NCBI RefSeq assembly: GCF_027244095.1
Contig: NC_069659.1
Span: 343,212,750-343,276,749 of the forward strand
Origin: Hemicordylus capensis
Taxonomy: Eukaryota > Chordata > Lepidosauria > Squamata > Cordylidae
Length of the DNA stretch: 64,000 nt
Direction: 5' to 3'
Shown one piece after another: positions 48,087 to 58,115 of the stretch (position 1 is the first letter of the stretch; each line of letters starts with the position of its first letter). The position numbers and the translations under genes were made by a program. Under the pieces are notes generated by a model. That model worked only from the letters and a program-made list of their open reading frames with translations, had not been told where the DNA came from and ran no database searches.

Positions 48087-48390
48087 GTCTATACAAGTAC
48101 AAGCAACTCCAGGGTTACATTTTTAAAAACACAAACATTTGTAGACCTGACCTGCACAATGAAAGTTTCCGACAGGGCTCCAGTCGCCTTGGCAACCCTC
48201 GGGTCATGTACGGGCCTTTCTTAAAATCCCCGGATGGGCCTAATACAGACCCTTGCAGAGTGGGTCCTCATGTACTGTTTTGAAGGTTTTGCAAACCGCC
48301 TGGAGGGCGTTTCAACGAAAGGCGGCATAAAAAGACGTGACAAAGCAATCATGACACGGGCAGACGAGGAGGACTTCCGAAAGGGCTGCT

Positions 48391-49220
48391 TGGGGGCGGG
48401 AGCACTCGCTGAGGGGCGGGCGCGCGCGCACGCGCGCTCTCCCCCCCCCCCCCCACGCCATCCTCAGCTACGGGGCGGGGAAATGTGGTGGCGACAGCAG
48501 CAGCGTCGTCGTCCGTCCCTTGGTTGGTCTCTGCCGCCGCCTTTCCCCCCTCCTCCTCCCTCCTCCTCCCTGCCCGCCCCCTCCTCGCCTGAGGGCTCTG
48601 GTCTGTTCCGGCGGCGTGTGAGGCCTGCTGCTCAAGGTGAGTCCTGCGGCCGGCCGGGCAGAAAGGCGGCGGCGGCGGCGGCTTTCTTCTTCTTTCTCAT
48701 CTTCGCGCTTCCGGGGCAGCAGAGAAGGCGCTGCTGGTGCTACAGCAGTCATTCTCGCCGGCCCGGGCTTTATTTCCTCCTGCTCGGAGGCGGCTGGGGC
48801 TGACTCCCCGCGAACACCAGCCCCTTTCCCGACGAGGCAGGCTGGCTGAGCCGCCTCTCGCTTTCTCTGGCGTGTCGGCTCAGCGCTTTCCCTCGCTGCC
48901 GAGAGCGGCTGGCCCGCTCCCACGGCCCCGAAGAGGAAGAGGAGGAGGAGGAGGGCTCAGTACGCCCGCCGCCGCCCCCTTCTTTCTCTCAGGTTCCGAG
49001 GCTGCAGAACCACCCGTTCAGTTTGAGGATTAACCCTTATTGTGTTTTGAGAAGACGCCGCCGCGATGCAGCCCTCTCTGCACGCTGCCTCGGAAGTCCA
49101 TCCCACCGGGTTCGGTCGGCCTGGGGCTTACTCCCAGGTAAAGGTGCCTGCCGCCTCGCGGCGCGTGGCATCTTTGCCACGCCGCCCTCTCTCTGTGTAG
49201 AGAGGAGCGCGCTCTGTGTT
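48391..49220. promoter_or_regulatory. ZNF639: CpG-island promoter of ZNF639
   Basis: CpG-dense DNA with GC boxes (GGGGGCGGG at 48392, GAGGGGCGGG at 48411, GGGGCGGGG near 48473). The poly-C run at about 48440-48453 and GGC-repeat runs near 48668 are typical of housekeeping promoters. The surroundings are AT-rich, so the island stands out sharply. A first exon with a strong donor ends at 48636. The island may also serve an upstream antisense gene (KCNMB3 in human), but no such exon was recognised. Confidence 0.8.
48480..48636 (+). other. ZNF639: ZNF639 non-coding first exon (approximate start)
   Basis: The right edge is defined by the strong donor CTCAAG|GTGAGT at 48637. The start is a guess within the CpG island, as no TATA box is seen. 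A second usable donor, CCCAG|GTAAAG at 49138, could mark an alternative 5' UTR exon. Open frames over this region are by-products of high GC. Confidence 0.5.
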
Positions 49221-50489
49221 AACTCAGCCCGTGGGATTGATTTCCATGTATTGGATCGGGTGGTTTTGTTTCAAAGCAAAGGAGAACAGGCGTGCTAAAG
49301 GTTTCCAGCCCCCTCGCGCTTCTCCAGGGCGAGGCTTTTAGGGGAAGAATACTTAAAAACAACAACAAGATACTTTTAAATCCAGCATGGATGGATTGGG
49401 GGTGCGGGGTGAATGTGAAGGCGGAGAGGGGGAGAGAGACAGAGATGTTGTTTAGTGGTGGCAATTACAAGAGGCCACCTTTCATTCTGTTGAAGAGGGT
49501 TCCTTCATGTGGGGGGAGGGAGTGTTAATTCCTCCCATGTTAAAGATAGGGAAGAGGTATCTGGGGTGACCTGGTTTTTTAAATCTTTCCCCTCGTTCTC
49601 CTTTGGGGGGGGACCTTTTAAAAAAGAGTCACCCATTTCTTCTCTGCTGGTTTACGTGATAACAGAAATCACAATATTGTAGAATATAATAAAAACCCGT
49701 TGGACAGTGATTCACGAGGCCTAGGAGAATGAAAAGGTCCATGCTTGGTGTGGAAAGGATGCAGCAGTGTAAAAGGCACTAGGCCAGCCTCCTTGAGGAG
49801 AGAAAAGGCACATCACAACTGCCAGTGCCCTCCTCGGCTGACCTCACCTTACCACAAATGGCAGGGGCGAGCTTTGGAATATGACTTTAGGGCATAGGCC
49901 AGTTGCTCCTTCAGGTACCCAGATCCTGAAGGTAAACATCAGCACTTTGAATTGTGCTCAGAAATTCCACTTTATGCACTGGCAAGAGGTGTTCCCAGTG
50001 GCTAACTCCCCAGAGGGAGAAGTACCATCCAGATTTCTCTCTCTCTCTCTCTCCTGTTAAACTCAGTGCCCATTATGTCTTCCCCCCACTTCCAGGATAG
50101 GGCTACACATGGCAGAAAAATTGGGTGGTACTCTACTATTTCGGACTGCCAGTATGGGATGCCATTTTTTAATGCCCCACATAAAAATAACTCCATGCAG
50201 ATAGAAAACTAGCACAATAGGGAGGAGGCTGGGCTAGAATCCACCCCCCCCCCTTATGTATTAGGTTTTTATCTGCTAAGGCTGTTATGTGGGGGATTAT
50301 TTAAAAGAAAAACCCTGGATAATTCTGCCATTTTATTTTGCTAAATGTGTAGACCAGACCTAGGTCTGTTGACAAGGTGAGTTGTATCTCCATTCCTTCA
50401 TCCACAATGTTTCTTCTAGATGTTCTTTATAGACAGACCTTTTGGCAAAGCAAAACAGGAGCTTCATCCTCCTGTTCGTTTGTTAGATG
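49221..50489 (+). other. ZNF639 intron 1, left part
   Basis: At about 49925-49985 the phrase AAGGTAAACATCAGCACTTT, GAATTGTGCTCAGAAATTCC is a decayed - strand L2 fragment. A short (CT)n lies at 50037-50053. Nothing else recognised. Confidence 0.45.
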
Positions 50490-50690
50490 TTATCCTGCTC
50501 TTCCTCCAAGGAGCCCAGAGTGGGGTACATGGTTATGTTTATCTTCACAACAAATCTGTGGGGTAGGTTAGGCTGAGAGATAATTGACTGGCCCAAAGTC
50601 ACCCACTGAGTTTTATGGTCGAAAGGGGATTTGAACTTGGGTCTTCCTCCCTGGTCTTAGTCCAACACTAACCACTACACCATTCTGGGG
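50490..50690 (-). mobile_element. MIR-like tRNA-derived SINE
   Basis: The - strand reads TGGTGTAGTGGTTAGTGTTG (box A), AAGTTCAAATCCCC (box B), GTGACTTTGGGCCAGTCAAT, CTAACCTACCCCACAGATTT, GTTGTGAAGATAAA and ends TGGGCTCCTTGGAGGAAGAG. This is a well-known amniote SINE layout, common in reptiles. Confidence 0.75.
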
Positions 50691-52053
50691 ATATACCTAT
50701 TTTTAGGAAGGAAAGAAAAATCTCAGATCATCTCTTTTGAATCCTTAGGAATCCTTTGTTGTGATTTATTTTATGCCCTTAAAAAAAAAAACCCTCATGT
50801 CAAGTAGATCTTCTCCCTGTCTTTTAAAAATGATGACCCTGTTTTAGAATGAGTGATGCATCTCCACGCATTCCCTCACAAATTCAGTTTTATTCATTTT
50901 AAGTGACTTTAAAAAAAAAAGTCCTTCAGGTTAAACACCTCTTGGAACAGCCTGCATGTAATAATATGCATCATCAAAATCCAGTCTAAGCAGGTCTCCT
51001 AAGGGTGATTCGAAAATCCAGGCAGATTCATGTGGGTGAAGGCAAACCTTTAACTACCCTAGTCCTGTTTAGACTTTAAAGGCTAAAATCAGCATTTTGA
51101 ACTGTGCTTGCAAGCTGACTGGGAGTCTGTATAGTGATTTCAAAAATGGCATAATATATTCTGTAATATGATTTGTTTCCTGTTTGAAGCATTAGAATAC
51201 CACATAGCATATGCTTTATCTCGTTCCTTCTTTCAGCTTGTTGTACCCGCCTTCTGCTAGCACAAAGGGTGGATGCAATTTTCACTAATTCCCTTTTCCT
51301 CCTTCAGTCCCCAGAACCCTCTGAAAACCTGCTGCTGAGGGCCCCTAAATTCTCAGGAAAGGATTTTGAGAGGGTTCCTTTATTCATGTGTGTCAATCTG
51401 TGTGTTTTCTGTATTGGATGGTAGTGTGGATAGAAGCACTTGGGGTTTTTTTAATACAGAAGTTAACATTACTGAAACTGTGAGTATTAGGAACTTTAAA
51501 ACAAACCACTGTGTATAGAATTTCTGTTTAGCTTTAAACCAATCAAGCCCTTCAGCTCAGAGTTGCAAAGAGGCATTTGGCTGCTCTCTTGTACAGTATG
51601 TAATATTCTTAGCCATAAACATCACAAAATGAACTTAGAAGTCATGACTGAAAAGGAGGATTGACTTTGAACCTCCTGTGCCTGCCTTCTGGGTTGTGTG
51701 CTGATTCTACACCCTGCCACCATATTGCCAAACTTTAAAAAGAAAAAAAGAGAGAACTTTGAAAAGGATCCTTTTCATTCCAGCGAAAGCAGCCTGCCCA
51801 AAAGATGACTTGATCTAGTTTAAATAGTGGAGAACCACTTGTGGGCAGATAGCCCCACCACCCCCATGGGGGTGCATCATCAAGATAGTCTCATGGGATA
51901 GGCTATTCATGGTGTGTCTGGGTTTAAATTCTGCAGCCATTATGTAGGTGAAAATTAGCTCTTTCATATACACTTGCTTAGGTTGAATGCTCGTAGTTAT
52001 GTATAATATAAATTTATATTCTAAATTATTCATATTAATAATGTAATTTTGGT
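50691..52053 (+). other. ZNF639 intron 1, mostly unremarkable
   Basis: A decayed L2-like fragment lies at about 50990-51160 (GGCTAAAATCAGCATTTTGA, TGGGAGTCTGTATAGTG, - strand). No exon supported. Confidence 0.45.
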
Positions 52054-52348
52054 AGGAACATAGGAAACTGCCATATACTGAGTCAGACCATTGGTCCATC
52101 TAGCTCAGTATTGTCTTCACAGACTGGCAGTGGCTTCTCCAAGGTTGCAGGCAGGAATCTCTCTCAGCCCTATCTTGGAGAAGCCAGGGAGGGAACTTGA
52201 AACCTTCTGCTCTTCCCAGAGCGGCTTCATCCCCTGAGGGGAATATCTTGCAGTGCTCACACATTGTCTCCCATTCATATGCATCCAGAGCAGACCCTGC
52301 TTAGCTATGGGGACAAGTCATGCTTACTACCACAAGACCAGCTCTCCT
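52054..52348 (-). mobile_element. 5S-type SINE, full-length copy
   Basis: The reverse complement of the family. It begins AGGAACATAGGAAACTGCCA, TATACTGAGTCAGACCATTG, carries AGACCCTGCTTAGCT (the 5S box A complement), and ends ACCACAAGACCAGCTCTCCT. Confidence 0.8.
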
Positions 52349-53353
52349 CTCCTAATGTGTATGGGTATGTGTAGATTTCTTTGGGATAGATCAATGTGGA
52401 CTGGAAAGAATAGGTAGCTGTGCAGATTGTGAAGGTCTGGCCACTTTTAAATACTGCCAAAATGATTTTCAGACTTACCTTCTCAACTGTGAGTGTTTTA
52501 AAAACTTATATTGTGTGTGAAAAAGAGCTGAATATCTCAGTTTGTGTGGCAAATTTTAAGAGTGTGGAAGATTGCAAAGGGCACTTAACTCCTTGCAGAC
52601 TCTGATGCCTGCGCTTGGTGACCTGTGGTGCTCTGAGGAATATCCTCCTTGTCTGTCTCCTGGCAACCAGTCACTATACAGCTTAGAGGGGGTAATGTGG
52701 GGAGAGCTGCATAGATAAGCTGCACTCCAGAATGAATCTCCTCCTTTCACATGAATGACCTTCAGCTGGCTCTGCTTATTTCTAGGTTTGCCAGAGGCAA
52801 CACTGGTAGGACTTGTATTGTCTCACGGTCAGCCGGAGGTCATTCACTCAAGCAGGGCTGATGCGCCAGGCAGTGGGGCTTGGTTGCAACATGGGCAGGA
52901 ATAGAAGCTTATCTCTTAAAAGATATCTAAGGCATGTTGAAGTAGCCTGAGAAATGCCCCAGGTACAAATACGCTTGCTGTACCTCACCCCCATTTTACT
53001 GGTCCAGTAACACTTCATGTCAGCAATCTTGATTGGTGGAAAGCCAGCAGGTGGAGATACCCTGCCCTCGACTATAGGGATGTGAGTTTTGAAACTGGGG
53101 ATTTGACACAACAACACCCCCCCCTTTACAGTTGTTTTAGAGCAAATTCATTCGTGTTGTTTTTACTGTTATTAATTCGATTTGGCTGGCTAATGTGAAA
53201 ACTATTAATCTCTGAAGCTTGGGGATTAAAGCTGTCAGAATGGCTTTCTTTGTAAAATGACTGCTAGGTTCAGAATGGTTGAACATTTTGCTTATAATAA
53301 AAATACTTGGGATGATGCACACTACTGTTTAGGACTTCAGCATGTTGCAGTCC
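52349..53353 (+). other. ZNF639 intron 1, nothing recognised
   Basis: No exon or repeat supported. A run of C lies near 53118. Confidence 0.45.
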
Positions 53354-53646
53354 AGAGGAACATGGGAAGCTGCTTTATACAGAGTCAGACCATTGGTTCA
53401 TCTAGCTCAGTACTGTCTATCCAGACTGTCAGTCTCCAAGGTTACAGGCAAGATAACCTATCTTGGAGATGCCAGGAACTTGGAACCTTCTGCATGCAAG
53501 AAGATGCTCTTTCCAGAGTGGACTCACCCCGTAAGGGGAATATCTTACAGTGCTCATATGTAGTCTCCCATTCAAATGCAAACCAGGGCAGACCCTGCTT
53601 AGTAAAGGGGACAATTCGTGCTTGCCACCACAAGTCCAGCTCTCCT
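53354..53646 (-). mobile_element. 5S-type SINE, older full-length copy
   Basis: Begins GAGGAACATGGGAAGCTGCT, TTATACAGAGTCAGACCATT and ends CCACAAGTCCAGCTCTCC. It has more differences and small deletions than the 52054 copy, and it resembles the fragment at 43656, suggesting an older subfamily. Confidence 0.78.
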
Positions 53647-53989
53647 CCCCTAATTCTGCAAGGTTAGTAGTTTGAAAATTTGGCTGTCTGTTTTTGTTTT
53701 CAGAAAGCACAATCTCAATATGACCCACAGAAGAGAGATTGTCCAGTATCTTTTTTTCCTCTCGGAAAACAAATAACATTCCACGTGAGAAAAGGGTTTT
53801 TCCTGCACAGATTAATAGCAGTATCTGCCGTGTTGCCTCAGAGGCAAGCTTGCTATGCTAAGATATGGAAGCTGGTTTGGAGTTGCCTCTTAATAAGCAG
53901 CAGGCCTTGTAACCCATTTCTTAACCTTCTTACTACTGTATATCTTTAAAACAAAGTTCTGTATGAGCCTTTCCTAGTCATCGTTGTTA

Positions 53990-54165
53990 TAACACTTGGC
54001 ATTTATATGTGCTTTAGATTGTTCAAAGCTCTTAACAGACATTATACTGTCCTACAGCATGGTAGAGTAGGATATCGTCTATGTTGGAACTGAGTGACTT
54101 GCCCAAGGCCCCCTAGTAAGTTCATGGCAGAGAGGAGATTCAAACCTGGGACTTCAAACTTAATT
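53990..54165 (-). mobile_element. MIR-like SINE fragment
   Basis: GTGACTTGCCCAAGGCCCCC, TAGTAAGTTCATGGCAGAGA, GGAGATTCAAACCTGGGAC is the reverse complement of the MIR body and box B. It is diverged, as expected for an ancient insertion. Confidence 0.65.
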
Positions 54166-56129
54166 TCATTTGTGCCATGAACCTCAATAGGCCAACTGTC
54201 ATGCATGCTGTAGCAGTTGCCTGCTCTGAGCAGGGTTGGATGAGGAGATCCTCAGGGTCCCTTCCAACCCTATTATTTTAGGTGGCCTTGGACAAGCTAT
54301 TCACCTGCAATATGGAGATCTTATGTTTGTTCTCAATGACAGGATTATGAACAGAACTTGCCCCTTTATGGAATGCCTCTCTAACAGAACAGAATTCCCC
54401 TGTTGAAATGCTTCCACCTATAAGAATGCCTTATCTTGACTGTTGTTGACCTTCTTGCAATTGTGGCATTGTTCAGGTTATTCTCCTCTAATGGGCTCCC
54501 TCCCATTCTCAGTGACCTCGCAGTGTCTAATTTTTGAAGCGGGAATTCTGAAATACTTTTCTACCTGTGGGTTTCCTCTATCTATCTCTCATCTCTTTGT
54601 GTGTGTTTTTTCTCTCTCCCTCTAGGTGTGTGCGTCTCTATAGAGAGATATACTCTGTCAAAATCAGAGTATATATCTATACAGATGACAATGTCTCTTC
54701 TGTGATCTGATATCTGATAAATCTATCTGAAGCTGTTTTTGTTTCCAAGCCTGAAAATTCTAGTCCTCACAGTTTCTGGAAAAAGTATGGCTGGTGTGCA
54801 TGCGATGTCTGTTTAAATCAGACAGGATATGGAACATTTGGGGAGAGTGGCCATGGGGTGTAGCTTGTATGCTGTTTACTTCTCCTAGTGTCCTCTTCAT
54901 GGTTATTTGTTAGTATCCTATGTATTGTACAATCTGGCATATATCTGTATCTGCCAAAATGTTTAAAATTTTAAAGGATCTCAAAATTAACAAGAATCAT
55001 TTATATAAATGCTTGTTTTAATATTCTAATCTGAAATAAACATGGGTTTCCTTGTTCCAACCCCCCTCCCCCGCCCCTTGCAGATGTTTCCCTTAGTGCT
55101 GGAATGCATCTAGTTGGCAGTCTTTCAGCTCTTATTTCTCATTCCAGGAATGGAAAGTGCATTTGGTAAGTTGGAGGATCTGGATCCCTTTACATTTTCC
55201 TTACAATTCTACACAAGTTTAGGGTGTACATAGGGTGTAGCAGACCTACTAGTAAAGTCCAATCTGAATTTAAGATTTATATTACTACTTTTCAGCAGTT
55301 TCCAGGGCAACTTCCAAAAAATAAATTAAAAATCTTAGTGACATAGTAGTTAAATCAGCAGCTAAAACTGGCTAAATCACAACTGATGCCTTTTGAGGGT
55401 ACTGTATAAAAACAAGTTAAAAGGCTTTGAAGAATAAAAAGATATTTCCCTAGTGAATATGACCTTGCTGTATTGCATTGTTGAATGACAGTTTATAATC
55501 TGTAGGGGGTGGGGGGTGTTCAGAAAACTTCTTCTTTCTGATCATGTCATGTTTAGTCTCAAAGCTGAGGCAAGAGGAGTAATCTATTTAAAACTAGACA
55601 AAACTGTAAAGTCACACACAGCCTCCAAATACGAGCTGAAACCCACACAGCTAATAACAGATGTTTAGGCTTTGGCAAACCTCCATGGAAAAGCCAAGGA
55701 TCTTCAACTGCCGCAGTCAGGATGGAGACCTCTATGTGCCCTTGTTGTTGAATTTGATACATGGATGGCCACAAGGGTGCTCCCAACTGGTCTTGGGAAT
55801 TGTGGTGTAATGCAATGCCCATTCTCATGTAATGTTTTGAAATGATGCCATGAGCACATGACATGTTGAAGGTATACGTAGAGTTTTGTCTTTCCCATAA
55901 CTCTTTCAGGGCCAAATCTGTAAGCTGCACCTGATAGGAGTCTAGACTATCAAGAAGGAATATTTCTTCCCTGGTATGCTTCTACTGCCTGCATGCCCTT
56001 TGGTGGCTAAGCCACAATTGATGCCTTCAGAGTAGAACTACACTAGAGATTTGAACCGACGTAATAGTCATTAGCATTTCCCAGAGAGCCCTGGAAAGTG
56101 TAGACCTCTGAGAGAGACTATGGATGTCA
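54166..56129 (+). other. ZNF639 intron 1, small hairpin only
   Basis: A short inverted repeat lies at about 54643-54680 (GATATACTCTG answered by CAGAGTATATATC). Frames at 55559-55930 on the - strand have no family resemblance. Nothing else supported. Confidence 0.4.
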
Positions 56130-56225
56130 AAGGCTGCAATCCTGAATGCAATTACTAGGGATTAAGCTCCATTGAAGACGGTGGGACTTACTTCTTAGTA
56201 AACTTGTGTAGAATTGTGCTGTAAG
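56130..56225. repeat. Reptile interspersed repeat fragment
   Basis: GCTGCAATCCTGAATGCAAT, TACTAGGGATTAAGCTCCAT, TGAAGACGGTGGGACTTACT, GTAGAATTGTGCTGTAAG. The pattern 'cattgaa-tc-gtgggacttact ... aggattgtgct' recurs at 63625-63677. I know it as a common reptile repeat but cannot name it. Confidence 0.45.
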
Positions 56226-56254
56226 AATGCGCAATACCCTCTTGAAGTTACAAT

Positions 56255-56539
56255 TAGGGATGTGCCCAGAACCATTTGGCACTCCATTCTAGGAGCACCA
56301 AACCAGTTCCGTCAACCAGCGTTCGAGCCGGTTTGGTGTGTGTGTGGGGGGGAGGCGGTTCTTTAAGGGGCATGCATGTCAGCCATTTCCATGGTGATGC
56401 TGACCGGGGATGCAGGGAGACATGCTGCAGCTGTGTGTGCCCACTTTTTGTGAGAGCAAAAAGAGGGGGGAAAGCGGTGGGGGCTGGCAGGCCTCCCCTG
56501 CCTCTTAAAGACCCCTCCCCAGTTCCGTGCACATCCCTA
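56255..56539. mobile_element. Non-autonomous hAT-like element with perfect 8-bp TSD
   Basis: A 285-bp element with inverted termini TAGGGATGTGC and GTGCACATCCCTA, plus inner GAACC/GGTT-type matches. It is flanked by a perfect 8-bp duplication GTTACAAT (56247-56254 and 56540-56547). The 8-bp target site and TAGGG ends fit the hAT superfamily. No transposase inside. The duplication is intact, so the copy is fairly recent. Confidence 0.88.
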
Positions 56540-56547
56540 GTTACAAT

Positions 56548-57025
56548 TGCTAGGATTCTTTGGAGGCACCACTGGCTATTAAGCTAGCATAAAGCCGATA
56601 TATATTGTAGATGTGTCCTGAGAAGTAGTGTCATCCAGTGCTTTCCAAATGGACTTGCACATCAGAATTGTGAGCTTTGGGGATGGGTTGCTATGTTGCT
56701 AGCAGAGAAGCTGTAAACATTGTATTACAAGTTGCTCAGAGGAGGGGAGTTGCTTGTGTATAATGCATTGTAGCTGAAAACCTCGTTTGTGACTTTGACA
56801 GGCCAGAGCTGCCAGCCTTCCACAAGATAGGGCTTCCCTCCATGTAAAATGATTTGCTCTTAGTGCCTTTAATACAGTGATTGTGCTGGTACAAGGCAGA
56901 AGGTGGGGAGATAATTTATTTTTGCTGTTGGGGACCATGTCGCTCTGTCTCATTCCTCCAGTTGCAAGTTAGCAGGGAGGGGCAGTACAGTAATAGAGAA
57001 ACCTTTCTTTTGATGGCTTTTTCAG
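56548..57025 (+). other. ZNF639 intron 1, right end
   Basis: No repeat recognised. It ends in the acceptor GGCTTTTTCAG. Confidence 0.45.
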
Positions 57026-57094
57026 ATTGAAGCAAAATGAATGAGCATCCAAAGAAGAGGAAAAGGAAGACTCTACATCCCTCACGTTATTCAG
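57026..57094 (+). CDS. ZNF639: ZNF639 first coding exon
   Basis: Acceptor TTTTTCAG and donor TCAG|GTTGGT bound a 69-bp exon. ATG is at 57037 and the frame reads MNEHPKKRKRKTLHPSRYS plus one base. Human ZNF639 (ZASC1) begins MNEYPKKRKRKTLHPSRYS, so only one residue differs. ZNF639 is a nuclear C2H2 zinc-finger transcription factor, and the KKRKRK run is a likely nuclear localisation signal. The remaining exons, with the zinc fingers, lie beyond 64000. Position downstream of PIK3CA on the same strand matches the gene order in human. Confidence 0.95.
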
Positions 57095-57347
57095 GTTGGT
57101 CAAGCCAGGAATAGATATTTATTTATTTATGTCTAGATCTGTTTTGCTTCTTCAGTTACAGAAATTGTACATTCTCCTCCAAACATGGCTGTTGTTAAAA
57201 TTTCATAAGCTAGATTTTGCGACATATAAGAAAAATTGAATTTTAAATACAAACCATCTGAGTCATATACGTTTCACTGATATGCAAATATTCTTGTTTC
57301 TTTTTCTTTGCAAAGTGTGTGTGTGTGCACGCATGTGTACAGGTATA

Positions 57348-57388
57348 GAACAGAACTTTATTACGGTCATAGACCAATATACAAAGAA
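57348..57388 (-). mobile_element. 41-bp LINE 3'-end stub with 15-bp TSD
   Basis: On the - strand the insert ends GTCTATGACCGTAATAAAGT, TCTGTTC, matching the 3' terminus of the LINE at 15170-16922 (GATCTATTATTGTAATAAAG, TTCTGT). A perfect 15-bp direct repeat ATGTGTACAGGTATA flanks it at 57333-57347 and 57389-57403. It is an extremely 5'-truncated retrotransposition event. Confidence 0.85.
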
Positions 57389-58115
57389 ATGTGTACAGGT
57401 ATATGCAATTTCATCTCCATAACTTGTGTTTTTCCCGAGTAGGAGGTCCTCAGATATGGTGATGTACTGCGCATGCTCGAGACAGAACTGGAATCATTTG
57501 ATTTGATTGTAGGCGTGGCCACCTCATAACCCCAGTTCCAGTTCTGTCTCGCTCGGGATAGGACTTAGTGGAGAGAGCTCTGGTCAGTTTCATCTTCGAA
57601 TTCATATTGGTTCATTTGTCTATTGTCTTCCCTTCCTACTCCTTTACTCTAGCTTTGCCTACTGTGCAAGGGTGGGAAGGGAGCAGTCTCGATTGGCATT
57701 TCAAATTATTGTCTCAAAATTACTTCTTTATTTCCGATTACAATTGGACATCCAAATTCCGTTTGTATTTGCCTTTGGCGCTCGAGGGGCTTATTATGGA
57801 GGCGGCTCATGCCGCGGAGATCATGCAGGGCTCCCTGTCAGAGAGTTCGCAACTACCACAGCAGTTGGGTAGCTTAGCTCCTCCGTCGCTGCCGATTTTT
57901 CGGTCCCTGCAGCCCCGCCAGCTTCATCTCCTCTTGTGACTGCAGCCGTTGCAATCTCTCCGCCGCCATTTTGTGACACTGACGATCGACCCCGGACTTC
58001 AAAGTCCACGGGGCATCGTCCTTCAAAGGCTCTTAAAAAGAGCAAGCACACGAGTGTCCCGTCTTCCCCTCCTAAAAAGAAAAAGTGAAAGGAAAATGTA
58101 GAGGGGCGAAAGCGT

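Noticed and set aside
48234-49033. Arg/Pro-rich frames of 90-190 codons on both strands over the CpG island
   Set aside because: High GC removes stop codons by chance. The frames overlap each other on both strands, and the region is better explained as ZNF639 promoter and non-coding exon.
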